Assembly (NCBI GenBank): GCA_045612485.1
Contig: JAZKZE010000156.1
Coordinates: forward strand, 1 to 7,415
DNA length: 7,415 nucleotides
Source: RGIG5327 sp045612485
GTDB lineage: Bacteria; Verrucomicrobiota; Lentisphaeria; Victivallales; UBA1829
Direction of reading: 5' to 3'
A program made the translations under genes and the position numbers. The notes below the pieces were generated by a model, which saw only the letters and a program-made list of their open reading frames with translations, did no database searches and was not told the DNA's origin. Shown here piece by piece: positions 1 through 5,738 of this stretch (positions are counted from its first letter, which is position 1; every line of letters starts with the position of its first letter).

Positions 1-18
1 TCGTTTATAAAAAAAGTT

Positions 19-53
19 GGAATTGTTTTTATCGTGACGATAAAAGCAATTCC
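19..53 (+). other. Long 16-bp stem-loop at the left edge
   Basis: Positions 19-34 pair with 38-53 around a three-base TGA loop. The pairing is 15 Watson-Crick pairs plus one T26/G46 position. That position is a G-U wobble in plus-strand RNA but an A-C mismatch in minus-strand RNA, so the structure suits a plus-strand transcript slightly better. No U-tract follows directly on the plus side (GTCAAAAGTTTTT comes next). On the minus side a T7 run follows after three bases. It may be the 3'-end hairpin of a gene left of the window, or a second stop for minus-strand readthrough from fabH. The pairing is seen; the role is inference. Confidence 0.5.
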
Positions 54-78
54 GTCAAAAGTTTTTGGAAGATGGGGG

Positions 79-119
79 GCGGGGAAGAGAACCTTTTTTC
101 AAAAAGGTGTCTTCCCCGC
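79..119. repeat. Composite palindrome, candidate dispersed intergenic repeat
   Basis: The arms GCGGGGAAGA (79-88) and TCTTCCCCGC (110-119) are perfect inverted copies. Inside them ACCTTTT (91-97) pairs with AAAAGGT (102-108), leaving a small GA/G internal loop and a TTCA tip. A further small hairpin, GCAAAA-CAT-TTTTGC (118-132), starts on the last two bases of the right arm. The palindrome is flanked by AAAAGTTTTTGG (57-68) and a G-rich stretch (71-84). A symmetric, GC-armed palindrome with no dedicated T-tract, located between genes, resembles REP-like dispersed repeats. A terminator role is also possible. Only one copy is visible in the window, so the repeat status is inferred. Confidence 0.5.
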
Positions 120-157
120 AAAACATTTTTGCAACAGCCCCAAAAATATGTAAAAGC

Positions 158-184
158 AAAAAAATCCCGGAGCAAGTCCGGGAT
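158..184 (-). terminator. Rho-independent terminator of the rpmF-plsX-fabH operon
   Basis: Read on the minus strand, the stem ATCCCGGA / TCCGGGAT (positions 184-177 with 171-164) closes a five-base loop. It runs directly into a T7 tract (164-158) and then GCTTTT. It begins 20 nt past the fabH stop codon. An 8-bp GC-rich stem followed by U-tract is a textbook intrinsic terminator, so fabH is the last gene of its transcript. Confidence 0.93.
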
Positions 185-204
185 CTGAAAATACAGAATG
201 ATTC

Positions 205-1212
205 TTATTTTTTATTGTACCATTTGATGAGCATTGCACCAAGCGTAAGCCCGCCGCCGAATGCGGTAAGAAGGACATAATCCCCGTCTTTCAGCTTGCC
301 GTCACGGTTCAATTCATCCAGACAAAGTCCGATAGAGGCAGAGGAAGTATTACCATATTTGCTGATATTGCGGAATACCCGTTCAAGGGGCAGTTCCAAA
401 CGGTTGGCAATGGCATCAATGATACGCATATTTGCCTGATGGGGAATGATCCATGCTACTTTCTCAGGTTCAACACCCGCTTCCTCCAGCGTTTCACGAC
501 AGGCTTTCACCATTCCGGAAACCGCAAGTTTGAATACGGACTGCCCATCCATTTTCACAAAATGCAGATGCTCATCCACGGTGGCATGGGTCGCAGGATT
601 TTCACAACCGCCGCCGGGGATCTGAAGAAGGTCAGAATATTTTCCCATAGACCCAAGTTTGGAGGCAACAAAAAATTCTTTCTCTTCTTCCGCTCCGGAA
701 TCATCCCTTGCCAAAACAAGAGCACCCGCGCCATCCCCGAAAAGAATACAGGTGGAACGGTCAGTCCAGTCCGTTATGGAGGAAAGTTTTTCTGCACCCA
801 CAACAAGGGCATAGCGGTATTTTTTATGCGCCTTGAGCATGGCATTGGCAATTTCTATGGAATAAAGGAGTCCGGAACAGGCTGCAAGCACATCATAGCA
901 GGCAGCATTATCAGCTCCCAGTTTTTTCTGAAGCATACAGGAAGTACTGGGAAGCGGTCTGTCAGGGGAAACAGTGGCAACAGAAATAAGATCCAGTTCA
1001 GAAGGCTGAATCCCCGCCATATCCAAAGCTCTTTTTGCTGCTTCCAGAGCAAGATCGGAAGTAAGCACATCTCTTTCCGCAATTCTGCGTTCGGAGATCC
1101 CGGTACGGGTACGAATCCACTCGTCGTTGGTATCAACTATTTTTTCAAGGTCAAAATTGGAAAGCACCTTCGGGGGGACATAAGAGCCTGTACCTAAAAT
1201 CCTGATAGCCAT
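205..1212 (-). CDS. fabH: Beta-ketoacyl-[acyl-carrier-protein] synthase III
   Basis: FabH is a cytosolic thiolase-fold enzyme. It condenses an acyl-CoA (usually acetyl-CoA) with malonyl-ACP to form acetoacetyl-ACP, the first step of type II fatty acid synthesis. The 335-residue product has the usual full length. The catalytic triad is visible: Cys112 in AACSG, His258 in PHQAN and Asn288 in YGNTSS. The N-terminal motif GTGSYVPP, the acyl-pocket motif FGDGAGA (158-164) and the C-terminal GGGLTLGA glycine loop are also present. The start at 1212 gives the canonical MAIRILGTGSY beginning; its Shine-Dalgarno is weak (GGAA 11 nt upstream). It is last in rpmF-plsX-fabH, 109 nt after plsX, and is followed by an intrinsic terminator, so fabD, fabG and acpP do not follow here. 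The serine after the catalytic Cys, often Ala or Gly, is a minor variation. Substrate preference (straight or branched) cannot be read from the sequence. Confidence 0.97.
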   Translation of the reverse strand: MAIRILGTGSYVPPKVLSNFDLEKIVDTNDEWIRTRTGISERRIAERDVLTSDLALEAAKRALDMAGIQPSELDLISVATVSPDRPLPSTSCMLQKKLGADNAACYDVLAACSGLLYSIEIANAMLKAHKKYRYALVVGAEKLSSITDWTDRSTCILFGDGAGALVLARDDSGAEEEKEFFVASKLGSMGKYSDLLQIPGGGCENPATHATVDEHLHFVKMDGQSVFKLAVSGMVKACRETLEEAGVEPEKVAWIIPHQANMRIIDAIANRLELPLERVFRNISKYGNTSSASIGLCLDELNRDGKLKDGDYVLLTAFGGGLTLGAMLIKWYNKK

Positions 1213-1258
1213 TTCTCTGATCGTTCCGTCTTTACTTGTTCTCTACTTATAATACTAC

Positions 1259-1280
1259 GGGCGAAAAACTTTTTTCACCC
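1259..1280 (-). other. Stem-loop in the plsX-fabH gap
   Basis: GGGCGAAAAA (1259-1268) pairs with TTTTTCACCC (1271-1280), giving up to ten pairs including one G-U in minus-strand RNA. A second short palindrome, CCGGA-CA-TCCGG (1281-1292), abuts it. No U-tract follows outside the stem, so this is not a typical terminator. A -10-like TATTAT (minus strand, 1249-1254) lies just downstream with only a poor -35 match. The pair could modulate expression of fabH relative to plsX, for example by attenuation, processing or an internal start. The pairing is seen; the role is a guess. Confidence 0.4.
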
Positions 1281-1321
1281 CCGGACATCCGGCACAGGAA
1301 AACTTTCCGCAGAACAGACAA

Positions 1322-2380
1322 TCAAAGTCCACCGGTCTTTTCCAGCATCGGTGCCCATTTTTCCGCATAGACTTCCTTTTCCACTCCACATTCATAAATA
1401 CGGTTGGAGATCTGTTCAGGAACTTTGGCAATAGCAAATTCATTGGCTACGCGGATCGCATTACGGATGGCTTTCGGTGTGGAGGATCCATGACCGATAA
1501 TACATATACCGTTCAATCCCAGAAGCGGGGCTCCTCCGTATTCTTCAAAGTTACTTACCGCTTTGATCTCACGGAAAGCATCTTTGGCAAGCAAAGCTCC
1601 CGTCATCCGCAATGCATTTTTACGGAAAGCCTTGTTGATCCACTGGAAAGTTGCCATAGCAAGACTTTCCGCAGATTTCAAAAGCACATTCCCTACAAAA
1701 CCATCACAAACGACTACATCGCAACCGCCCATAAAGGTATCGTGACCTTCCACGTTGCCGATAAAGTTGATCGGCATTTTGGAGAGGATCTTGAATGTGG
1801 CTTTGGTAAGTTCGTTGCCTTTGGCATCTTCCCCGCCTACGGAAAGAAGTCCGATGGTGGGATTCTTGATCCCCAGACCGTATTTTGCATACTGTTCACC
1901 CATAACTGCAAACTGTGCAAGGTTCAGGGGAGTACAATCAGTATTGCCTCCGGCATCAGCAAGGATCCATTTGCCGGTAACGTTGGGCATAATGGAACCG
2001 ATACAGGGACGGTCCACACCGGGAACCATCCTCATTCTCACCTTGGAGGCGGCAACCGCCGCCCCGGTGTGACCGGGGGAAACAACACCGTCCGCCATCT
2101 TCTGGGCGACCAGAGTGGCACAGACAGTAATGGAAGAGTCTTTTTTGCTCTTGATGGCTGTTGTGGAAGGCTCCCCCATCTCCACAACAGTTTCCGCATG
2201 AACGATTTTCAGCCGGTCAGATTCCTTGACACGCATCTTTTCCATATAATAGGCAAGTTTTTCCTTATGACCGACATAAAGAATATCCACATCGGGATAC
2301 ATTTCCAATGCTTCAACAACTGCTTCAAGGGAAGTGGCGGGTGTATAATCCCCGCCCATGGCGTCAACTGCGATTCTCAT
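1322..2380 (-). CDS. plsX: Phosphate acyltransferase PlsX
   Basis: PlsX is a peripheral membrane enzyme that converts acyl-ACP and inorganic phosphate to acyl-phosphate. PlsY then uses the acyl-phosphate to acylate glycerol-3-phosphate, the start of phospholipid synthesis. At 352 residues it is full length for the family. Family signatures are DAMGGD (6-11), SPGHTGA (101-107), DAGGNTDCTP (142-151), NVEGHD (209-214), CDGFVGNVLLK (225-235) and YGGAPLLGLNG (281-291). It starts 15 nt after the rpmF stop. Its Shine-Dalgarno AAGGA (2393-2397) overlaps that stop codon, with a 12-nt spacing to ATG, which suggests co-translation. From memory, most bacterial PlsX proteins have SAGNTGA and DVGAN/DCKP at two of these motifs; the SPGHTGA and DAGGNTDCTP forms here are variants. 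The identification rests on the whole protein and on its rpmF/fabH neighbours. Confidence 0.96.
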   Translation of the reverse strand: MRIAVDAMGGDYTPATSLEAVVEALEMYPDVDILYVGHKEKLAYYMEKMRVKESDRLKIVHAETVVEMGEPSTTAIKSKKDSSITVCATLVAQKMADGVVSPGHTGAAVAASKVRMRMVPGVDRPCIGSIMPNVTGKWILADAGGNTDCTPLNLAQFAVMGEQYAKYGLGIKNPTIGLLSVGGEDAKGNELTKATFKILSKMPINFIGNVEGHDTFMGGCDVVVCDGFVGNVLLKSAESLAMATFQWINKAFRKNALRMTGALLAKDAFREIKAVSNFEEYGGAPLLGLNGICIIGHGSSTPKAIRNAIRVANEFAIAKVPEQISNRIYECGVEKEVYAEKWAPMLEKTGGL

Positions 2381-2395
2381 GACCGGATAAAGTCC

Positions 2396-2581
2396 TTACT
2401 TGGGCTGTTCAACGGTGAGGACCTGCTGTCCTTTATACATACCGCAAGCTTTGCAGACTGTATGGGGGGCAACGGGAGCTCCGCATTCTTTGCAGAAAGT
2501 AGCCTGAACGCCTTCGTAACGGTTGTGAGCCTGACGCTGACGGCGTTTCATCTTGGATGTTTTTCTTTTGGGCATTGCCAT
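2396..2581 (-). CDS. rpmF: 50S ribosomal protein L32 (bL32), zinc-ribbon form
   Basis: bL32 is a small structural protein of the large ribosomal subunit. The 61-residue product starts MAMPKRKTSKMKRRQRQAHN, the characteristic basic N-terminus of the family. It has an intact zinc ribbon: Cys30-x2-Cys33 and Cys43-x2-Cys46, followed by GMYKGQQV. It is therefore the zinc-binding paralogue type; Cys-less forms are known as zinc-limitation substitutes. The first Met is the right start because the family conserves the MAxPKRKTS form, and AAGGAG (2591-2596) sits 9 nt upstream. It is the first gene of rpmF-plsX-fabH, downstream of its own promoter. The yceD (DUF177) gene that often precedes rpmF is absent here. 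Confidence 0.97.
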   Translation of the reverse strand: MAMPKRKTSKMKRRQRQAHNRYEGVQATFCKECGAPVAPHTVCKACGMYKGQQVLTVEQPK

Positions 2582-2670
2582 GGTTATGTTCTCCTTATTT
2601 TAGGTTAAACTGTATCTTTTTATCCATGTGGACATTTCAGAAATTGTAAAAAAAAGTCCGCTTGGAGTGT

Positions 2671-2700
2671 ATAATATAGCATACTTTCGATTTTTTTCAA
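2671..2700 (-). promoter_or_regulatory. Predicted sigma-70-type promoter of rpmF-plsX-fabH
   Basis: On the minus strand, TTGAAA (2700-2695) is followed by TATATT (2678-2673) at 16 nt or TATTAT (2676-2671) at 18 nt. The surrounding sequence is AT-rich. Transcription would start near 2665, leaving a leader of roughly 80 nt before the rpmF ATG, which includes a T8 run on the minus strand (about 2648-2655). The site lies just beyond the pal terminator, so the operon appears transcriptionally independent of pal. Confidence 0.55.
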
Positions 2701-2755
2701 ATCTTCTTTGCTTTTTTTTCTATCTTTCCACACTTTGTGTACTTGTTTCAACAGG

Positions 2756-2779
2756 AAAAAACCGGAACGGCTGTTCCGG
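2756..2779 (-). terminator. Rho-independent terminator of the pal gene
   Basis: On the minus strand CCGGAAC (2779-2773) pairs with GTTCCGG (2768-2762) around a four-base loop, followed directly by a T6 run (2761-2756). It lies 46 nt past the pal stop codon and upstream of the rpmF promoter, and so separates the two same-strand transcription units. A second dyad, CCGCTGAT (2804-2811) with ATCAGCGG (2825-2832), overlaps the pal stop codon but lacks a U-tract. Confidence 0.88.
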
Positions 2780-2825
2780 AATTTTCGCTGTCTGACATTT
2801 TTTCCGCTGATTCCGGCAGAAAATA

Positions 2826-3482
2826 TCAGCGGGCAAGTTTTACAGCAATAAACTCATCCCGGCGGTTACCTGCATGAGCTTCTTCAGTATTGCCCTGAAC
2901 TGCGGGTTTTTCTTCACCGTAGCTGAGAGTTTTGATACGGGAAGAATCGATTCCTGCGCCCACCATCATTTCCTGTGCGGCAAGAGCGCGGCGTTCACCC
3001 AATGCACGGTTATATTCATCTGTACCGCGGGAGTCGCAGTTTCCTTCGATGACCACCCCTGTTCCGGGATTGCTCTGCAAATACTGAATGACCGCATTTA
3101 CCTTTGCTTCTTCATCAGGAGAAACGATGGACTGGTCGAACTTGAAGTAAAGAGGCTGGAATACCACACCGGGTATGGGGGTTCCGAATCCGTCGTAGTT
3201 ATTTACCCCTGCACCATCTTTGTATGCTCCGGGATTTGCCATACCGGCAAGATCACCGGCACCGGCTCCTGCTCCGCCCCCAACTCCGCCGGTAAGATCT
3301 GCGTCACCGTAATTTCCGGCATTTGCGCCTGCATGACCTGTATTTGCGTCAGCACCGCCCCTGATCCCTTTTCTGTAAAAAGGTTTGGCTGTTTCGTCGC
3401 CTTCAAAGTAAGCACATCCGGTTCCCAGGACCGCAACAGCTGCTGCGGTTACTGCCAACATCATCATTTTTGTCCACTTCAT
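2826..3482 (-). CDS. pal: Pal-like OmpA-family peptidoglycan-associated lipoprotein
   Basis: The product is predicted to be an outer-membrane lipoprotein that binds peptidoglycan non-covalently, the Pal component of the Tol-Pal envelope system. The 218 residues comprise a basic, hydrophobic signal (1-22), a putative lipidated Cys23 in LGTGC, a Gly/Ala/Asn-rich linker (about 42-98) and a C-terminal OmpA domain (about 108-216). The domain carries LYFKFDQSIV, GNCDSRGTDEYNRALGERRA and SYGEEKPAVQG, closely resembling Pal. By alignment with known OmpA-like domains, Asp150 and Arg165, 15 residues apart, would hold the diaminopimelate side chain. The lipobox is imperfect, with Gly at -3 and Leu at -4. 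AAGGGGA (3491-3497) lies 8 nt before the ATG. The gene stands alone with its own terminator and no tolB beside it, so it could also be a Pal paralogue rather than the Tol partner. Confidence 0.88.
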   Translation of the reverse strand: MKWTKMMMLAVTAAAVAVLGTGCAYFEGDETAKPFYRKGIRGGADANTGHAGANAGNYGDADLTGGVGGGAGAGAGDLAGMANPGAYKDGAGVNNYDGFGTPIPGVVFQPLYFKFDQSIVSPDEEAKVNAVIQYLQSNPGTGVVIEGNCDSRGTDEYNRALGERRALAAQEMMVGAGIDSSRIKTLSYGEEKPAVQGNTEEAHAGNRRDEFIAVKLAR

Positions 3483-3523
3483 TTCTGTGATCCCCTTGTT
3501 TTTTGTTGTAAAAAAAGTTGTTT

Positions 3524-3552
3524 ACTATAAAAATAATCACTTTTCTGAAAAA
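3524..3552 (-). promoter_or_regulatory. Possible promoter of pal (weak)
   Basis: On the minus strand a good -10 hexamer, TATAGT (3529-3524), lies 42 nt upstream of the pal ATG. The hexamer 17 nt further up is only TTTTTC, a poor -35 match. The region is strongly AT-rich and shared with the divergent aminotransferase promoter. The position is plausible because pal has no same-strand gene upstream within the gap. Confidence 0.3.
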
Positions 3553-3568
3553 ATCAATAGTAATTAAA

Positions 3569-3597
3569 TTGACAGTTGCAGGAAAAGCAAGTAAATT
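3569..3597 (+). promoter_or_regulatory. Predicted sigma-70-type promoter of the aminotransferase operon
   Basis: A perfect TTGACA (3569-3574) is followed after 17 nt by TAAATT (3592-3597), with an AT-rich stretch upstream that could serve as an UP-like element. Transcription would begin near 3604, giving a leader of about 55 nt. That leader holds two mutually exclusive small stems: GATTTT (3610-3615) with AAAATC (3623-3628), and CGGG (3628-3631) with CCCG (3636-3639). No in-leader short frame with a terminator is evident, so classical attenuation by a leucine/valine-rich peptide is not supported. Confidence 0.65.
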
Positions 3598-3658
3598 TAA
3601 AGAAAAATGGATTTTTTTTAACAAAATCGGGTTTTCCCGTAAAATCTGGAGAAACAAA

Positions 3659-4696
3659 ATGGCAACAAAAGAACAACTTTCCAACATCAGAAGTGACATT
3701 GACTGGAGCTCTCTCGGGTTCAGTTATATGCCTGTGCGTTCCCACATCACCTGCACTTACAAGGATGGTGCATGGGGAACTCCCGAACTGAAAACCGATC
3801 ACAATGTGACCCTTTCCATTGCAGCTACCTGCCTCCACTACGGTCAGGCTGCTTTTGAAGGTCTTAAAGCATTCCGCTGCAAAGACGGTGCCGTACGCAT
3901 TTTCAGACCGGATGAAAATGCAAAACGCATCAATCTTTCCGCCTCCCGTATTCTGGGACCGGAAATGCCTGTGGATCTCTTTGTGGAAATGTGCCGCAAA
4001 GTGGTGCTGGACAATATCGACTATGTTCCCCCCTACGGAAGCGGCGGATCACTCTACATCCGTCCCCTCTACATCGGAACCGACCCCCAGATCGGGGTTG
4101 CCCCCAGTGCCAGCTATCAGATGATCATTATGGTCATGCCTGTGGGCGCATACTACAAAGCCGGTCTCAAAGGCGTTCCCGCCATCACCATTGATGATTA
4201 TGACCGTGCCGCCCCCCTGGGAACCGGTACCATCAAACTCGGCGGAAACTATGCTGCAAGTCTTAAGCCCCAGAAGGAAGCCAAGGCAAAAGGGTATCCT
4301 GTGCCCCTCTTCATGGACGCAAAGACCCATCAGTATATTGATGAATTCGGCACAAGCAACTTCTTCGGTATCACCAAAAAAGGTACTTATGCCACCCCCA
4401 ATTCCACCTCCATTCTGGGAAGTATCACCAATAAGTCCCTCCAGCAGATCGCCAAAGATCTGGGCATGGAAGTGGAATGCCGTCCCATCCACCGTGATGA
4501 ACTTGGCGACTTTGCCGAGATCGGTGCCTGCGGTACTGCCGTGGTCATCACCCCCATCTCCGAGATCAATGCCGGTGACAAGATCTATACCTTCGGTGAA
4601 GAATGCGGTCCCACCCTCAAGAAACTTTATGACCGTATGACCGGTATCCAGTACGGCGAATATCCTGACGAACACAACTGGACTGTGGAGGTCTGA
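3659..4696 (+). CDS. ilvE: Branched-chain amino acid aminotransferase (IlvE class II type)
   Basis: This is a PLP-dependent fold-type IV enzyme of the cytosol. It interconverts leucine, isoleucine or valine with their 2-oxo acids, using 2-oxoglutarate/glutamate. The 345 residues match the longer BCAT subgroup that includes eukaryotic BCATs. Signatures are CLHYGQAAFEGLKAFR (58-73), RPLYIGTDPQIGV (135-147), the PLP lysine Lys193 in GTGTIKLGGNYAAS, Glu229 in the DEFGTSNFFGI stretch (pyridine-nitrogen contact by family analogy) and GACGTAVVITPIS (289-301). ATG 3659 is chosen because a GGAG lies 8 nt upstream. The frame stays open to an ATG at 3518, but that stretch is AT-rich and contains the promoter. 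It is the first gene of a three-gene operon; GGAGG inside its last codons (4687-4691) serves the next gene. D-amino acid or aminodeoxychorismate enzymes share the fold but lack this motif set. Confidence 0.94.
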   Translation: MATKEQLSNIRSDIDWSSLGFSYMPVRSHITCTYKDGAWGTPELKTDHNVTLSIAATCLHYGQAAFEGLKAFRCKDGAVRIFRPDENAKRINLSASRILGPEMPVDLFVEMCRKVVLDNIDYVPPYGSGGSLYIRPLYIGTDPQIGVAPSASYQMIIMVMPVGAYYKAGLKGVPAITIDDYDRAAPLGTGTIKLGGNYAASLKPQKEAKAKGYPVPLFMDAKTHQYIDEFGTSNFFGITKKGTYATPNSTSILGSITNKSLQQIAKDLGMEVECRPIHRDELGDFAEIGACGTAVVITPISEINAGDKIYTFGEECGPTLKKLYDRMTGIQYGEYPDEHNWTVEV

Positions 4697-4697
4697 T

Positions 4698-5738
4698 ATG
4701 ATTTCCACCGTACTTGCTGACAAGATCAAAGCAATCGATCCGGGTCTGAAAGCTCTTGCTTCCGGCGACGGAACGATCTTCCTCTCCCCCGGTATGCAGG
4801 GCAGGATCTATTGTGCCGTGGAAGATGAACTGGTCTCCAAGCTGGATTTCCCCCTTGCAGCCAATCCCACACCGGATTTCAACAACATCGGAGGCAACTC
4901 TCTCTGGCCCGCGCCGGAGGGTGGGGCATATGCCTATAACTATCCCCACGGGGAATGGACCGTTCAGGACGGCATCAACAAGGTGAAAGCGGAAGTGGAA
5001 TCCTGCACGGATTCTGCCTGCGTAATGAAAAAACACATATCTCTTCTCAATGCAAAGGGAGTAAATGTGGAACTGGATGTAAGAAGAGAAACAAAGGTCA
5101 TCCCCCTTCCCGCCACAGCCGCTAAACTGGGTTTGAAAGGGACTGCCTATATCTCTTCCGACTCCTTCACCCCCACAGAGGAATACAGTACAAATGATGT
5201 TCTTCTCAATGCCTGGACTCTGGAACAGTTCCCCGGACCGGATCAGGTGACCGCTTTTGGAAAATTTGCAAAGAAAGATGCCAAAGCAAAAGAGATCATC
5301 AATGACGATTTCTACGGTGATCCTCTCTCCCGCATCACCTTTGCCGGTGATCTTTTCCTTTTTGCGCTGGGCGGGGAAGACCGTTTGCAGATCGGTGTAA
5401 AAAAGGATTGTCTGCCTGAACTTATCGGCTCCTGGGATCCCAAACGCAATATCCTCATCATCAGAAAGACCGCCATTGAAAAAGGTCAGTATGTGAATAT
5501 TGCAGACAATGACCAGAAGAACGGCCCCTTCTCCACAGAAGATATTTTCAGCGTCTTCAACGGAGCTTCTCTGGGGTTCTACGAACTGGAAACCATTGCT
5601 CCCATGATCGTGAAGGACGGTAAATTCATTTCCTCCACCGTGGTATCGGAAACTTATATTTACAAAGGAAGTGCCTCCTCCATTGCCGCACTTCTGGAAA
5701 AAGAATACAACATCAACGCAAAGGAGATCATAAAATGA
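4698..5738 (+). CDS. Uncharacterised protein resembling DUF6786 (mutarotase-like beta-sandwich)
   Basis: The 346-residue product has no signal peptide or membrane segment, so it is probably cytosolic. I recognise a resemblance to the DUF6786 family by motif order: an early GGNSLWPAPEGG (65-76, like the G-x-N-x-LW-x-x-PEGG of that family), a central LLNAWTLEQFPGPDQV (169-184), a late LQIGVKKDCLPELIGSWDP (230-248) and GFYELETIAP (293-302). Such proteins are thought to adopt a galactose-mutarotase-like fold and are often near glycan genes; no reaction is established. The start is firm: GGAGG (4687-4691) sits 6 nt before the ATG, and the upstream stop (TGA, 4694-4696) is separated by one base, so translation is probably coupled. 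Its own stop overlaps the next start as ATGA. A sugar epimerase, lyase or sugar-binding role are all possible. The family assignment is from memory and moderate; the coding call is strong. Confidence 0.72.
   Translation: MISTVLADKIKAIDPGLKALASGDGTIFLSPGMQGRIYCAVEDELVSKLDFPLAANPTPDFNNIGGNSLWPAPEGGAYAYNYPHGEWTVQDGINKVKAEVESCTDSACVMKKHISLLNAKGVNVELDVRRETKVIPLPATAAKLGLKGTAYISSDSFTPTEEYSTNDVLLNAWTLEQFPGPDQVTAFGKFAKKDAKAKEIINDDFYGDPLSRITFAGDLFLFALGGEDRLQIGVKKDCLPELIGSWDPKRNILIIRKTAIEKGQYVNIADNDQKNGPFSTEDIFSVFNGASLGFYELETIAPMIVKDGKFISSTVVSETYIYKGSASSIAALLEKEYNINAKEIIK

Noticed and set aside
65..280. Plus-strand 71-residue frame at the left edge
   Set aside because: It runs through the palindromic repeat, the fabH terminator and the fabH 3' end in antisense, with no supporting start signal.
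439..1197. Long plus-strand open frame (252 residues) opposite fabH
   Set aside because: It lies wholly antisense to a full-length FabH with an intact catalytic triad, has no recognisable domain and shows an unnatural composition rich in Phe, His and Arg.
1255..1443. Minus-strand 62-residue frame with four Cys overlapping the plsX 3' end
   Set aside because: Most of it overlaps plsX out of frame, it ends in the structured spacer and it has no convincing ribosome-binding site. The Cys pattern (CLFCGKFSCAGC) is probably chance.
1490..2608. Plus-strand open frame of 372 residues opposite plsX and rpmF
   Set aside because: It spans two clearly real minus-strand genes and the gap between them, with no family features; it is a shadow of their codon use.
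3518..3658. 47-residue N-terminal extension of the aminotransferase
   Set aside because: The stretch is AT-rich, contains the TTGACA promoter and lacks a ribosome-binding site; family N-termini and the GGAG before 3659 support the shorter form. A branched-chain leader peptide was considered, but there is no stop codon before ilvE in this frame.
4049..4729. Minus-strand 226-residue frame opposite the aminotransferase
   Set aside because: It is antisense to a well-conserved BCAT; the Gly/Asp-rich product reflects reversed codon bias.
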